64,000 nt of DNA from Actinobaculum suis (GTDB lineage Bacteria > Actinomycetota > Actinomycetes > Actinomycetales > Actinomycetaceae). The stretch spans positions 47,175 through 111,174 of the forward strand of contig NZ_FNAU01000009.1 in assembly GCF_900102025.1 (NCBI RefSeq). The letters are read 5' to 3'. Position 1 is the stretch's first letter. Each line of letters begins with the position of its first letter. The notes under the pieces are model-generated. The model had not been told where the DNA came from, did not search any database, and saw only the letters and a list, made by a program, of their open reading frames with translations. Below are positions 44,983 to 53,465 of the stretch, in pieces. The position numbers were made by a program, and so were the translations under genes.

Positions 44983-45891
44983 ATGGCAACTTTAAAGGAT
45001 TGGATTGCGGGCATTCGCGTGCCCACTTTGCCCGTCAGTGCCGCGCCCGTGGTGGCGGGCACCGGGATTGCGGTTTGGGCGGGAAGCGTGCACTGGGGAA
45101 AAGCCTTGCTCTGCCTGGCGGTAGCACTCACTTTACATATTGGCGAAAACCTTTCGAATGACTATTCGGACGGCGCGCGCGGCACTGACGCGGAACGTGT
45201 GGGCCCGGAAAGTCTCATAATGAACGGTAAGGCCAGCCCACGCGCCGTACTCACCGCGGCCATTGTTTTCTATGCGATTGGCTCCGCCCTCGGAATCTGG
45301 TTGGTTTCCATGACCGGCCAGTGGTGGCTGCTAATTCCGGGCATTTTGGCGCTCCTCGCCGCCTGGTTCTATGCGGGCGGCCCGCACCCGTACGGATATA
45401 TCGGCTTGGGCGAAGTCGCCGTGTTCTTATTCTTTGGTTTGCTAGCTACGGCGGGCACGGTTTACGTGCAGGTTGGAGGCGTGCCGGCTAGCGGGTGGAT
45501 CGCCGCGGTATGTATGGGTCTGCTCGCTTGCGCCTTGTTCGTAGTCGATTCCATTCGCGATATCCCCACCGATAAAGTTGCCGGAAAACGCACCATTGCC
45601 GTGCGCATTGGCGGCCGGCGCGCCCGCAATGTTTATTTACTAATGTTTGTGGCCGCCTTTATTGGCGCGATCGCTTTGAGCTGGTTCCTGCGGCCATTTG
45701 TATGGCTCTTTATTTTCTACGTGCCTTCCCTCGTACTGTGCTTGCGCCTCGCCCGTGACGTATGCGGCATCGGCCGCCCACCCGCCGACGAAGAAGGTCT
45801 AGTTCCCGCCCGGCAAAACACCGCCCTGGCGGAAATCCTCTTTGGCCTGGCAATCTTCGCCTCGTATGCGGTGGCCTACCTGTTGCTGTAA
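44983..45891 (+). CDS. menA: 1,4-dihydroxy-2-naphthoate polyprenyltransferase
   Basis: 302 residues with about nine membrane segments. UbiA-superfamily prenyltransferase that attaches the polyprenyl tail in menaquinone synthesis. First Asp-rich motif NLSNDYSDGARGTD (about 62) and second DSIRDIPTDK (about 190) carry the Mg2+/diphosphate ligands; the N-terminal WIAGIRVPTLPVSAAPVVAG matches MenA. ATG 44983 has AGGA nine bases upstream; a longer frame to 44725 has no family homology. Divergent from hemH, which fits joint work on respiratory cofactors. Confidence 0.94.
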   Translation: MATLKDWIAGIRVPTLPVSAAPVVAGTGIAVWAGSVHWGKALLCLAVALTLHIGENLSNDYSDGARGTDAERVGPESLIMNGKASPRAVLTAAIVFYAIGSALGIWLVSMTGQWWLLIPGILALLAAWFYAGGPHPYGYIGLGEVAVFLFFGLLATAGTVYVQVGGVPASGWIAAVCMGLLACALFVVDSIRDIPTDKVAGKRTIAVRIGGRRARNVYLLMFVAAFIGAIALSWFLRPFVWLFIFYVPSLVLCLRLARDVCGIGRPPADEEGLVPARQNTALAEILFGLAIFASYAVAYLLL

Positions 45892-45995
45892 CGGTACGGG
45901 AAGGTATCGCTAACGCCGTCGTACGCCTACGTTGACCAGCGCAAACGATATTTTTGCCGGTGCGCCGCGGCGCGAACAGAAAACTAAAAAGGAAT

Positions 45996-46053
45996 GCCCC
46001 GCGGGTGGCGTCAGGCTTACGATCTGCTACGTAAGCGCAGGCGCTCGCGGGGC
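45996..46053. terminator. bidirectional terminator between menA and the SDR gene
   Basis: Arms GCCCCGCG and CGCGGGGC enclose a second stem GCTTAC/GTAAGC. TTTT follows on the plus strand, and AAAAA precedes it (TTTTT on the minus strand). The position between convergent genes fits a two-way terminator. Confidence 0.75.
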
Positions 46054-46150
46054 GTTTTGGTGAAAATAGGCGTTTGCAACGTGGTGTTTCCGGTGCGGCT
46101 TTCCGGCACGGCGTTCGCGGTGAAGCGTTCGCAGTGCGAGGTTGGCGGCG

Positions 46151-46897
46151 TTAGGACATCGTCCAGCCGCCGTCTACGGGAAGCACGACGCCGGTGAGGT
46201 AGGACGCCTTATCGGAGGCGAGGAAGAGGGCGGCTTGGGCTACGTCTTCCGGTTGGCCGAGCCGTTGCAGGGGGATCGGGGCGAGGAAGCCCTGTTTGAC
46301 GGAGCTGTCTTGCAAGAGGTCGTGGGTCATGCCGGTTTCGCCGGTACCGGGGGCGATGCAGTTCGCGCGCACGCCCACGGCCGCGTAATCAACGGCGACG
46401 GCGCGGGTAAGCGAAATGACTCCGCCCTTGGAAGCCGCGTAGGAAACGGCTGCCGGGAAGCCGATAATGCCGGCCGCCGAAGCTGTGGAAATAATGTTCC
46501 CGCGGGTTTCCTGCAGGTAGGGGAGGGCGTATTTGACGCCGTAGAATACCGAGGAAAGGTTGACCTCAAGCGCCGTGTGCCAGCCTTCGAGATCAGTTTG
46601 TTCGGCATTGCCATACACATAAGTGCCGGCATTATTGAAGAGAATATCGATCTTGCCAAAGGTCCGCGCGGTTTCCTCCACGAAGTTTTGGACCTGCTCC
46701 GCCTCGGCCACATTGGCCTGCAGCGCGATCGCCTCCCCGCCAGCTTGCGTGATCTGCGTGGCAACTTCCTGCGCGGCCTGCAAATTGAGGTCGACGGCGG
46801 CTATCTTGGCCCCTTCCTGCGCGAACAACAGTGCGGTGGATTTGCCAAAACCAGAACCCGCACCCGTAATAATGGCAACTTTGCCTGCAAGTAACAT
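46151..46897 (-). CDS. short-chain dehydrogenase/reductase (SDR) family oxidoreductase
   Basis: 248 residues, classical SDR length. Cofactor loop TGAGSGFGKS (about 11), VDLN after strand 2 favouring NAD(H), NNAG (about 87), catalytic Ser in ISTASAAG (about 139) and Tyr-x-x-x-Lys in VSYAASKGG (about 152). The C-terminal LASDKASYLTGVVLPVDGGW is the FabG-like class. The substrate cannot be given; FabG-like 3-oxoacyl reductase, glucose or acetoin/diol dehydrogenases share this pattern. ATG 46897 follows GGAGAAAACAC. Single gene. Confidence 0.9.
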   Translation of the reverse strand: MLLAGKVAIITGAGSGFGKSTALLFAQEGAKIAAVDLNLQAAQEVATQITQAGGEAIALQANVAEAEQVQNFVEETARTFGKIDILFNNAGTYVYGNAEQTDLEGWHTALEVNLSSVFYGVKYALPYLQETRGNIISTASAAGIIGFPAAVSYAASKGGVISLTRAVAVDYAAVGVRANCIAPGTGETGMTHDLLQDSSVKQGFLAPIPLQRLGQPEDVAQAALFLASDKASYLTGVVLPVDGGWTMS

Positions 46898-47090
46898 GTG
46901 TTTTCTCCGCTCTAAAGCCCGCGCGAAAACTTCTCTGGGCTCGCGCGAGCTTTCGCATACAACATTGCGAGATTAATTCTACGAGCGCGCCGGGCGGCTG
47001 CGGAAGGGGTGAGCGCAATAACCGCGTCCGGGACCACAGCAAAGCAGAAGCATGAAATGAGAATTCCCGGTATGCTGGTGGGCGATAGAT

Positions 47091-47158
47091 CCCCGGTCAG
47101 GCCTCTTGCCAACGTTTGCCAGGCGAAGGTAATGCCCAAATGACCGGGGCCGTTTTTT
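47091..47158 (+). ncRNA. candidate small RNA or leader ending in an intrinsic terminator
   Basis: Outer arms CCCCGGTCA (47091) and TGACCGGGG (47141) pair perfectly. Inside, CCTCTTGCC and GGCGAAGG pair with one bulge around an 11-nt loop, and six T follow at 47153-47158. No plus-strand gene ends within 1.1 kb upstream, so it would terminate a short transcript or act as a leader attenuator for the gene at 47428. The start of the RNA is not visible. The rest of the 46898-47427 gap shows no gene. Confidence 0.45.
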
Positions 47159-47427
47159 CTGATGGCGGGGTAGCTGCTTGCCGCCGAGGTAGCCGCGAAC
47201 TTGTCCCATTAGTACCTCAAATACGATTCGCGAAAAAAGCCGGATCAGACCTGCGAAAACTACGCATCTGATTGCGCGTACGACATTCCTGACTTGCTTC
47301 CAGCCCATTGTCTGTACATTTTACCTATTACTCGAAGGCGGAAACTTCCTGCCGTGCCGCCGAACGTGGGTGCCGAGTATCCTTGAGTGTTACACATAAG
47401 TTCAATTGTTTTAGGCTGAGGTGGATA

Positions 47428-48353
47428 ATGGCAAGTCCGAGAACCGCGAAACTGTTCCTTATGGACGGTTCTCCGAGCGGGCGGATTAAATGTTCTTTGG
47501 ACAACTGGGTGGGCAAGGTCTTTTTGATTCCGCGGACAGAAATCGCGCGTTCCCGTGACCGTGAGGAACTTGCACAGACCGGCGTCTACCTCCTTTTTGG
47601 TGCGGACGCCGAAAGTGGAGAAGAGTTGCTCTATGTTGGGCAGGCTCGCGAACGCAAAAATGGTAAAGGCGTACTCGGACGGGTGACGGAGCATCTAAAT
47701 GACGAGAACTTGGACTACTTTACTCACGCGATTATGATTACCGATTCCGATAATGCTCTTGGACCAACCGAGATTTCCTATCTAGAAAATGCGTTTTACC
47801 AGCAAGCTATGCGGGCTGGGCGCGTGCGGGTAGTGAATAGCCAGGATCCTTCGCCTGGGAATGTAACTGAGGAAAAGGAAGCCGAACTGAACGAGTTCAT
47901 CTCTTCGGCAAAAATATTGATTGGTTCTTTAGGGTATAGGGTGTTCGACGTCGTAGATGACGCGAAAGTTGCCACTCAAAAAGAGAATGATGCAAGGCCG
48001 CGTGTGGAGCCATTGCTGTATCTGAACTCGCGTGGTGCGTCCGGACAAGGGCGCCAAACAACGGAGGGATTTGTTGTCCTCGCGGGCGCTAAACTGCGAG
48101 AAGATATGGCCCGCTCTGTTCCGGATTTGGCACGGAAAAACCGCAAAAACTTGCAGATCGGATCGGTAGCGGCTATGAGTTAATGTGCGATACTTTATTT
48201 AGTTCCCCTTCGGCTGCTTCAGACTTCCTAACCGGCGCCTCCACATCGGGCAAGGCGTCTTGGAAGAACAGCGAGGGAATCACGTTGCGCGAACTAGAAC
48301 AAAGCGAGATTGAGTCTGTTACCGAAAGTGAAACACGGAGCACTTTCGGGTAG
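47428..48353 (+). pseudogene. GIY-YIG nuclease with DUF4357 domain, frameshifted
   Basis: The first frame (47428-48183, 251 codons) carries a GIY-YIG-like N-terminus (GVYLLFG, then LLYVGQARERKNGKGVLGRV with the catalytic Arg, and Glu in LENAFYQQAM). It is followed by the start of DUF4357 (LNSRGASGQGRQTTEGFVV). It stops at TAA 48183. The missing end of DUF4357 (LFSSPSAASDFLTGAS, then SWKNSEGITLREL) continues in the next frame from 48183 to 48353, opening with an ATG that overlaps the stop as TAATG. A single-base indel best explains this; split translation by reinitiation is possible. ATG 47428 has GAGG upstream. Such proteins are often accessory and of unknown role. Base composition is more AT-rich than the neighbours, suggesting transfer. 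Confidence 0.82.
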
Positions 48354-48523
48354 ATAGTTATCTCGGGTCTGAGCGGTGGTGCAGAAATCAGCCGTGCATG
48401 CGAGAACGGGATGATTACTGGGACAGTCGCAGGGATAAATATCTTCATTACGGGTCATGGGTCATGACTTATGACTCCGGGTCACGAGTCGCGGGTCGTG
48501 GGCAGATCTAGCGGGTAAGCGCG
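48354..48523. other. short gap with GGGTCATGGGTC-type direct repeats
   Basis: Between the GIY-YIG gene and the IrtAB-like operon, around 48453-48510. Copies of GGGTCATGGGTCATGAC and GGGTCACGAGTCGCGGGTCGTGGG are seen; no gene. Confidence 0.6.
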
Positions 48524-48544
48524 GGTAAGGGTAGCCTTACTACC
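48524..48544. promoter_or_regulatory. candidate DtxR/IdeR iron box upstream of the IrtAB-like pair
   Basis: Inverted repeat GTAAGG-GTAG-CCTTAC at 48525-48540. It fits the TAAGG/CCTTA half-sites of DtxR-type boxes, with about 11 of 19 matches to the full consensus. It lies 53 bp upstream of the first transporter start. Confidence 0.6.
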
Positions 48545-48596
48545 ATGACGATGCGGGTTGTGGCCCGCTATGCCTGACCGAATGGAGAAAACCGCA

Positions 48597-50357
48597 ATGG
48601 AGGTTACCGTAAGTCAGTTGATCCGCCCGGCCCGCCCGGCCATGATCGTTTCGGCCATATTCACCGCCACTAGCGCGGTGTTTACCTTGGTACCGTTCGT
48701 GGCCCTACAGCAACTAGCGGTCATTTGGTTTGCCGAGGGCACGCCGCTCGGCGGTATTACCCGCCCGTGGGTGTGGATCAGTATCGCTGTTGTATGCCTG
48801 CTATTAGGGCAGCTCCTGTACTTAGGCGGGCTTGGTATCGCGCATGTGGCAGAAGTAAAACTGCGCTACAAAATGCGCGGCCAAGTGGTGGCAAAAATCC
48901 GCTCTCTGCCACTCGGAAAAATAGCGCAAATCCCGCATGGCCACATCCGGAAAATGGTGTGCGACGACACCAGTGCCATCCACACTTTGGTAGCACATAT
49001 TCCGGGCGATCTCACTAACGCCGTCGTAACCCTCTTGGTAGGAACGATTTATTTAGCGGTAGTAGAGTGGCGGCTCATGCTGGTACTTATTGGTATTTGG
49101 CTGCTCGTTTCGCTGCTGGTTATGGGCCGGCATATGCGCGGGTACGCGGGGATTACGGAACGTTTTGGGGTGGCGCAAACCGAACTTGCCGCCGCCACCG
49201 TGGAAATGCTCGAAGGTATAAAGGAAATCAAAAATTTCCAAGCCACCGACCTTACCCGCACCAAAATGCAAAGCACGCGGCGCAATTTTTCGGCTATTTC
49301 CTATGAATGGACATCGCAGTCCGGCAAGGCAATTAGTTTGCTCGGCGCAATTTGGCGGCCCGCCACAATTTTCGTAACGGTAGCAATAACCGCTTTCTGG
49401 TTCGTGACGCAAGGCTGGATGAATCTTTCGGATACCCTGCCCTTCTTCCTGATCGCCCCGGGGATCCCCTCCGGATTGCTCATCTTCGTGAGCCTCATGC
49501 AACATTTGTATACCTCAAACCTCGCCGCGCATAGCACCGCGCAGCTTTTGAGCGAAGCAGATATGCCGGAAGGGGAGAAAACTAGCGGCCCTGGCCCCGC
49601 CCCCGGGGAAGTCGAGTTCGCGCACGTGACCTTCGGATACGAACCGCAAAACCCGGTGGTGAAAGATGTTTCTTTCCGCGTGCCGGCAAAAACCGTGACT
49701 GCCCTGGTGGGGCCTTCCGGTTCCGGGAAAAGTACCTTGGCAAGGCTGGCGGCTAGGTTTTACGACGTCGACGCCGGTGCGGTGCGCGTTTCGGGCGTGA
49801 ACGTGCGAGAGGCGCATTCTTCCTGGCTGTTATCCCAAGTGGCGATCGTGCTACAAGACGTGGCATTGGCAAATGAAACCGTGGCGGCAAATATTGCCTT
49901 GGGAGCACCGGAGGCAAGCCGCGAAGCGATCGAAAATGCGGCCAAAGCCGCCCGGATTCATGAGCGCATCTTGGAACTGCCGGCCGGTTATGACACCGTG
50001 CTCGGAGATGCCGGCGGGCATCTTTCGGGTGGGGAAAAACAGCGGATCACATTGGCCCGTGCCTACCTGCAAGAAGCCCCGATCCTGATTTTGGATGAAG
50101 CTACCGCGCAGGCAGACCCGCAATCCGAACGGGCCATCCATCAGGCTTTGAGCACGCTTGCCGGGGGCAAGACCGTGCTGATTATTGCGCACCGGCTGGC
50201 AACTATTCAGGACGCCGAGCAGATCGTCGTCCTCGAAAACGGGGGCGTAGCGGAAATCGGAACCCACCGCGAACTGCTTGCCCGCGGCGGCACGTATGCA
50301 GCCATGTGGCGCGCGCAGAGCTTCGCCGGCGCGGCAACGGAAGTAACGGAGGCTTAG
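48597..50357 (+). CDS. ABC transporter with fused membrane and ATPase domains, IrtA/YbtP-like (first)
   Basis: 586 residues: six-helix membrane domain (about 15-290) then ATPase domain (about 340-580). Walker A VGPSGSGKST (about 376), signature LSGGEKQRITLA (about 480), Walker B ILILDEA, and the H-loop in IIAHRL. The sequence is of the IrtAB/YbtPQ type, in which two half-transporters import ferric siderophores or haem. The iron box upstream and the coupled partner support that, but drug or peptide export is also possible. Start 48597 has GGAG nine bases upstream; ATG 48582 is an alternative. Two bases separate it from its partner. Confidence 0.88.
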   Translation: MEVTVSQLIRPARPAMIVSAIFTATSAVFTLVPFVALQQLAVIWFAEGTPLGGITRPWVWISIAVVCLLLGQLLYLGGLGIAHVAEVKLRYKMRGQVVAKIRSLPLGKIAQIPHGHIRKMVCDDTSAIHTLVAHIPGDLTNAVVTLLVGTIYLAVVEWRLMLVLIGIWLLVSLLVMGRHMRGYAGITERFGVAQTELAAATVEMLEGIKEIKNFQATDLTRTKMQSTRRNFSAISYEWTSQSGKAISLLGAIWRPATIFVTVAITAFWFVTQGWMNLSDTLPFFLIAPGIPSGLLIFVSLMQHLYTSNLAAHSTAQLLSEADMPEGEKTSGPGPAPGEVEFAHVTFGYEPQNPVVKDVSFRVPAKTVTALVGPSGSGKSTLARLAARFYDVDAGAVRVSGVNVREAHSSWLLSQVAIVLQDVALANETVAANIALGAPEASREAIENAAKAARIHERILELPAGYDTVLGDAGGHLSGGEKQRITLARAYLQEAPILILDEATAQADPQSERAIHQALSTLAGGKTVLIIAHRLATIQDAEQIVVLENGGVAEIGTHRELLARGGTYAAMWRAQSFAGAATEVTEA

Positions 50358-50359
50358 CT

Positions 50360-52210
50360 ATGTGGAAACTCTTAAAACGCCTGGTCAACGCGGCTGAGCT
50401 ACGGAAAACGATCAGCTGGTTCACGGCGTCGGCGATTTTGCAGGGCGTGACTTTGGCGCTCATGATCCCGTTCCTGCGGGCCCTGTTTTCAGGTTCGCCG
50501 GCAGCGCCGCACTGGTTGCTGATCATTACGGTGTGCGGGGTGGCGACGGTGTTGGTGGATACGTACGCGATGTTCCGCTCGTATCGGATCAGTGTGTACG
50601 AAGTTTGCGACACGATGATCGACCGGGTGGCGGAGCACGTGTTGCGCCTGCCGCTGGGGTGGTTCAATCCGCAGCGGGAAGCAGCGGTGGCGAATGCGAC
50701 GTCGACGCACGTGAACACACTTTCGCATGTGGCTTCGCTGGTGATCCCGAATATTTTGAACGCTTTTGTGACGCCCTTGGTGATGCTGCTTGCTACCTTC
50801 TTTGTGGATTGGCGGCTGGCACTAATTATGGGGGCGGCGATTTTTCCACTGATATTGGTGTGGCGGGTTATGGGTGCGTCCGTCACGCGGGCTAATGAGT
50901 TGGAAAGTAACGCGGCGGAGAAAGCCGCCGGGCGGCTCATTGAGTTCGCGCGCCTACAAGCCGTGCTACGCGCCACCGGCGTGGGCGCGAATTGGCAACC
51001 CGTGCAGGAAGCTTTAGCGGAAGACGCCGCGGCGGTAATGCGGGGGCTTCGCGTGAAAAGCAAACCGGCCCAAGGCTTCAACCTGATTGTGAACGTAACT
51101 TTCGCGCTCGTGCTGGCGGCCGGCTGGGCCTTCGTGAGCAACTACCAATTGGATGCCGTGGCCTACCTGGTGTTGATGGCCGTAGTGGCACGCATGCTCT
51201 TGCCACTCACGCAGGCTTCTTTGAATCAGACGGAAGCGAATAATGCGCTGGCGGCATTGCGGGCCGTGGTGGAAATTATGGATGCGGAACCGCTCCCGGA
51301 GCCACCTGCCGGGCATGCACGCCGCCCAGATGGCGCCACCATCGAGTTTACGGACGTGCGTTTCGCGTATGAAGCAGACCGCCAGATACTGGATGGCATT
51401 TCTTTCCAGGCGCCGCAGGGGAGCGTGACCGCGGTGGTAGGGCCTTCAGGTTGCGGGAAATCCACGATATTGCGGCTGGCCGCGCGGTTCTGGGATGTGG
51501 ATGCCGGAGCGGTGACGATCGGCGGGGTAGACGTGCGAGAAATTGGTTCGCTAGAAATCATGAACCATATCGCCATGGTGTTCCAGGACGTGTACCTGTT
51601 TGACGAAACGATTCGCGAGAATTTGCGAGTGGCCCGCCCGGACGCCACGGACGCGGAACTGGAAACCGCGGCCCGCCGGGCGCGCCTGGATCGCGTAATC
51701 GAAGCGCTTCCGCATGGCTGGGATACGAAGGTGGGGCCGGCCGGGAAGAGCCTTTCTGGCGGGGAACGCCAACGCGTGGCCATTGCCCGCGCTTTCCTCA
51801 AAGACGCACCGATCTTGCTCCTGGACGAAATAACTTCCGCCCTGGACGGGGAAAACGAAGCGGCGATCTCCGAGGTAGTGGCCGAACTATCCGCCGGACG
51901 CACAGTGATCGTGGTAGCCCACCGGCTCTCCACCATCCGCAACGCCGACCAGGTAATTGTGCTCGGTACTGGAAAGCAGAATGAGGTACCGGGAGGCGCG
52001 GTGCTGGGAGGCGCGGAAGCGCCAGCGGGCTCGATACCGGCGGATACCGGGGTAGCGGTTTCCGGGGCGCGCGATACTGGGGCGCCAGCGGGTTCCGGAG
52101 CGCGGATCGTGCAACGCGGTACGCCGGCAGCACTTGCCGCCCAGCCCGGCCAATTCCGCGACATGGTGGAAGCGCTCCTGGAAACGAAGCGCTGGCAACT
52201 CACGAACTAA
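50360..52210 (+). CDS. ABC transporter with fused membrane and ATPase domains, IrtB/YbtQ-like (second)
   Basis: 616 residues with the same architecture: membrane domain about 15-285; ATPase with Walker A VGPSGCGKST (about 360), LSGGERQRVAIARAF, LLLDEIT and VVAHRLS. After VIVLGTGK, where the family has a short D-loop-to-C-terminus connection, there is a Gly/Ala/Pro-rich insert of about 45 residues (51976-52110) before RIVQRGTPAALAA. ATG 50360 follows AACGGAGG by seven bases and comes two bases after the first subunit's stop, so the pair is co-translated. Confidence 0.88.
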   Translation: MWKLLKRLVNAAELRKTISWFTASAILQGVTLALMIPFLRALFSGSPAAPHWLLIITVCGVATVLVDTYAMFRSYRISVYEVCDTMIDRVAEHVLRLPLGWFNPQREAAVANATSTHVNTLSHVASLVIPNILNAFVTPLVMLLATFFVDWRLALIMGAAIFPLILVWRVMGASVTRANELESNAAEKAAGRLIEFARLQAVLRATGVGANWQPVQEALAEDAAAVMRGLRVKSKPAQGFNLIVNVTFALVLAAGWAFVSNYQLDAVAYLVLMAVVARMLLPLTQASLNQTEANNALAALRAVVEIMDAEPLPEPPAGHARRPDGATIEFTDVRFAYEADRQILDGISFQAPQGSVTAVVGPSGCGKSTILRLAARFWDVDAGAVTIGGVDVREIGSLEIMNHIAMVFQDVYLFDETIRENLRVARPDATDAELETAARRARLDRVIEALPHGWDTKVGPAGKSLSGGERQRVAIARAFLKDAPILLLDEITSALDGENEAAISEVVAELSAGRTVIVVAHRLSTIRNADQVIVLGTGKQNEVPGGAVLGGAEAPAGSIPADTGVAVSGARDTGAPAGSGARIVQRGTPAALAAQPGQFRDMVEALLETKRWQLTN

Positions 52211-52426
52211 GGCGGCGGTGGTGCTACCCAGATTTGGCAAAATGGCGCGAGCGAGGCTTTCGCGGTTACGCGCGTAGTCGCGAAGGCACCGGGTACGACG
52301 TCGCTAACTCGCTTCCCGGTTAACTTTCCGGGGAGCTTTGCGGTTAGCTAACCGGCTGGTCGGCGCCCGGCTGGCTAGCTTCCCGGTTAGTTGCAGGGCT
52401 GCCGGGTTGCCGGGCTGCTGGGCTGA
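52211..52426. repeat. gap with degenerate repeats after the IrtAB-like genes
   Basis: Elements such as CGGTTAGCTAACCGG (self-complementary, near 52341), CCCGGCTGGCTAGCTTCCCGG and GGGCTGCCGGGTTGCCGGGC recur from 52310 to 52425, between convergent genes. The TTAGCTAA palindrome could form a terminator hairpin. Confidence 0.6.
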
Positions 52427-53227
52427 TTAGGCCGGCTTGCGGGCCACAATCGCGATGCCACACATGTGGTCTTGGTATTCCTTGAAGGTGGCTCGCATTT
52501 GGAGCATGCGTGTGCGCAACTCCTTATCGCGAAGCACATTCCGCACGATGCGAGCCACTCCGCGCACGCCCTCATCCGCCAGATTGCGCCGCACCGAAAG
52601 CAAAGCCATCGGCGCCGTATCTACCCATTCGACCTCGAAACCAGCCGCGGTGAGAACCTGCCGCCACTCGCTTTGTGTGAGCGGCCGCGCGTTGACGCGG
52701 ATTGTTTGCGCGAGCCGTTTACGTAGCTCGTCTGCTAATGTGGGCGCAATATCATCTGGCGTTAGCCCCATTTCGTGAATCGCATAGCGCCCGCCGGGCC
52801 GCAAAATCCGAAAAGCTTCCGCGGCAATCGCCGCCTTCGTTTTCGCCCCTTGCATGGTGAGCATTGCTTCCCCGACGACGACGTCTGCCGCTTCGTCTGC
52901 CAGCCCGGTTTCCTGTGCCTTGCGGTTAACGACCACCCCGCCGTGGGGCGCAACTATGCTTTCCACGCGTTTTACGGCGGCCGGGTCTAGATCCACTCCG
53001 GTGTAGGAAGCTACGCCGCTGTCAACTATGAGCTGGGCGGTGCGGCCCAGACCGGGCGCGAATTCCACTACCTGGCTGCCGGGAATACCCGCCGCGGTAA
53101 GCATCTGTTTGGTGAGTTGGAGGCCGCCGGGGCGAAGTACGCGCTTCCCGGCGCGTGCCAGCACCCAATGCCCGGCTGCGGTACTTGTAGGCCGGTCGGA
53201 TTGTGGCAAGGGTGAATTATCGTGCAT
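52427..53227 (-). CDS. class I SAM-dependent methyltransferase, iron-box controlled
   Basis: 266 residues. Rossmann methyltransferase: motif I VVEFAPGLGRTAQLIV (about 60), acidic end of strand 2 YTGVDLDPAAV, and VVGEAMLTMQG (motif IV region), then FRILRPGGRYAIHEM. The substrate is unknown. Location beside the IrtAB-like pair and a good iron box suggest a role in siderophore, haem or metal-chelate metabolism (inference). ATG 53227 has no ribosome binding site; a -10 (TAACGT) lies seven bases upstream, implying leaderless translation. Further upstream in-frame codons are in the promoter and not used. Confidence 0.85.
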   Translation of the reverse strand: MHDNSPLPQSDRPTSTAAGHWVLARAGKRVLRPGGLQLTKQMLTAAGIPGSQVVEFAPGLGRTAQLIVDSGVASYTGVDLDPAAVKRVESIVAPHGGVVVNRKAQETGLADEAADVVVGEAMLTMQGAKTKAAIAAEAFRILRPGGRYAIHEMGLTPDDIAPTLADELRKRLAQTIRVNARPLTQSEWRQVLTAAGFEVEWVDTAPMALLSVRRNLADEGVRGVARIVRNVLRDKELRTRMLQMRATFKEYQDHMCGIAIVARKPA

Positions 53228-53234
53228 GAACGGA

Positions 53235-53263
53235 ACGTTACGCCCAACCTGGAGGTGAGGCAA
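53235..53263 (-). promoter_or_regulatory. promoter of the methyltransferase gene (leaderless)
   Basis: Reading on the minus strand: TTGCCT, a 17-bp spacer, TAACGT, then seven bases to the ATG. The -35 overlaps the iron box. The start site would coincide with the first codon. Confidence 0.65.
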
Positions 53264-53274
53264 GGCTAACCATA
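53256..53274. promoter_or_regulatory. DtxR/IdeR-type iron box of the methyltransferase
   Basis: TGAGGCAAGGCTAACCATA matches 14 of 19 positions of the consensus, with the AGGCTAACC half intact. It covers the -35 element, so iron-loaded repressor should shut the gene. Confidence 0.72.
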
Positions 53275-53323
53275 TGTTGGGCAGTGGTGTGCGCGGGCAG
53301 GAGGAGTGCCGGGCGCTAGACGT

Positions 53324-53369
53324 GCGTGTGGGCCAGACGTGACGCAAGCGGTACGTCTGGCCCACACGC
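53324..53369. terminator. 17-bp perfect hairpin downstream of the TRAP operon
   Basis: Arms GCGTGTGGGCCAGACGT and complement around a 12-nt loop, 97 bp after the dctM stop codon and upstream of the methyltransferase promoter. No U-run, but the stem is strong; it probably insulates the two. Confidence 0.65.
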
Positions 53370-53465
53370 GGTTGGTTCACGTAGCTAGCGCGCGTGGCCG
53401 GTGCTGCAAAGCACGCGGCACGGGCTAGGCGAATTTGCCGCACACGTGGCTGATAACTCAGGCCG

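Noticed and set aside
47092..47150. SRP RNA or other known small RNA
   Set aside because: No GGAAGGAAGCAG-type tetraloop-bulge motif of SRP RNA and no match to 6C or similar RNA; it was kept only as an unnamed candidate.
50203..51141. 312-codon minus-strand ORF opposite the second IrtAB-like gene
   Set aside because: Shadow of the ABC transporter; Ser/Thr/Arg-rich with no start signal.
52427..53443. Longer form of the methyltransferase starting at 53443
   Set aside because: The extra 72 residues cross the promoter and iron box and show no family homology.
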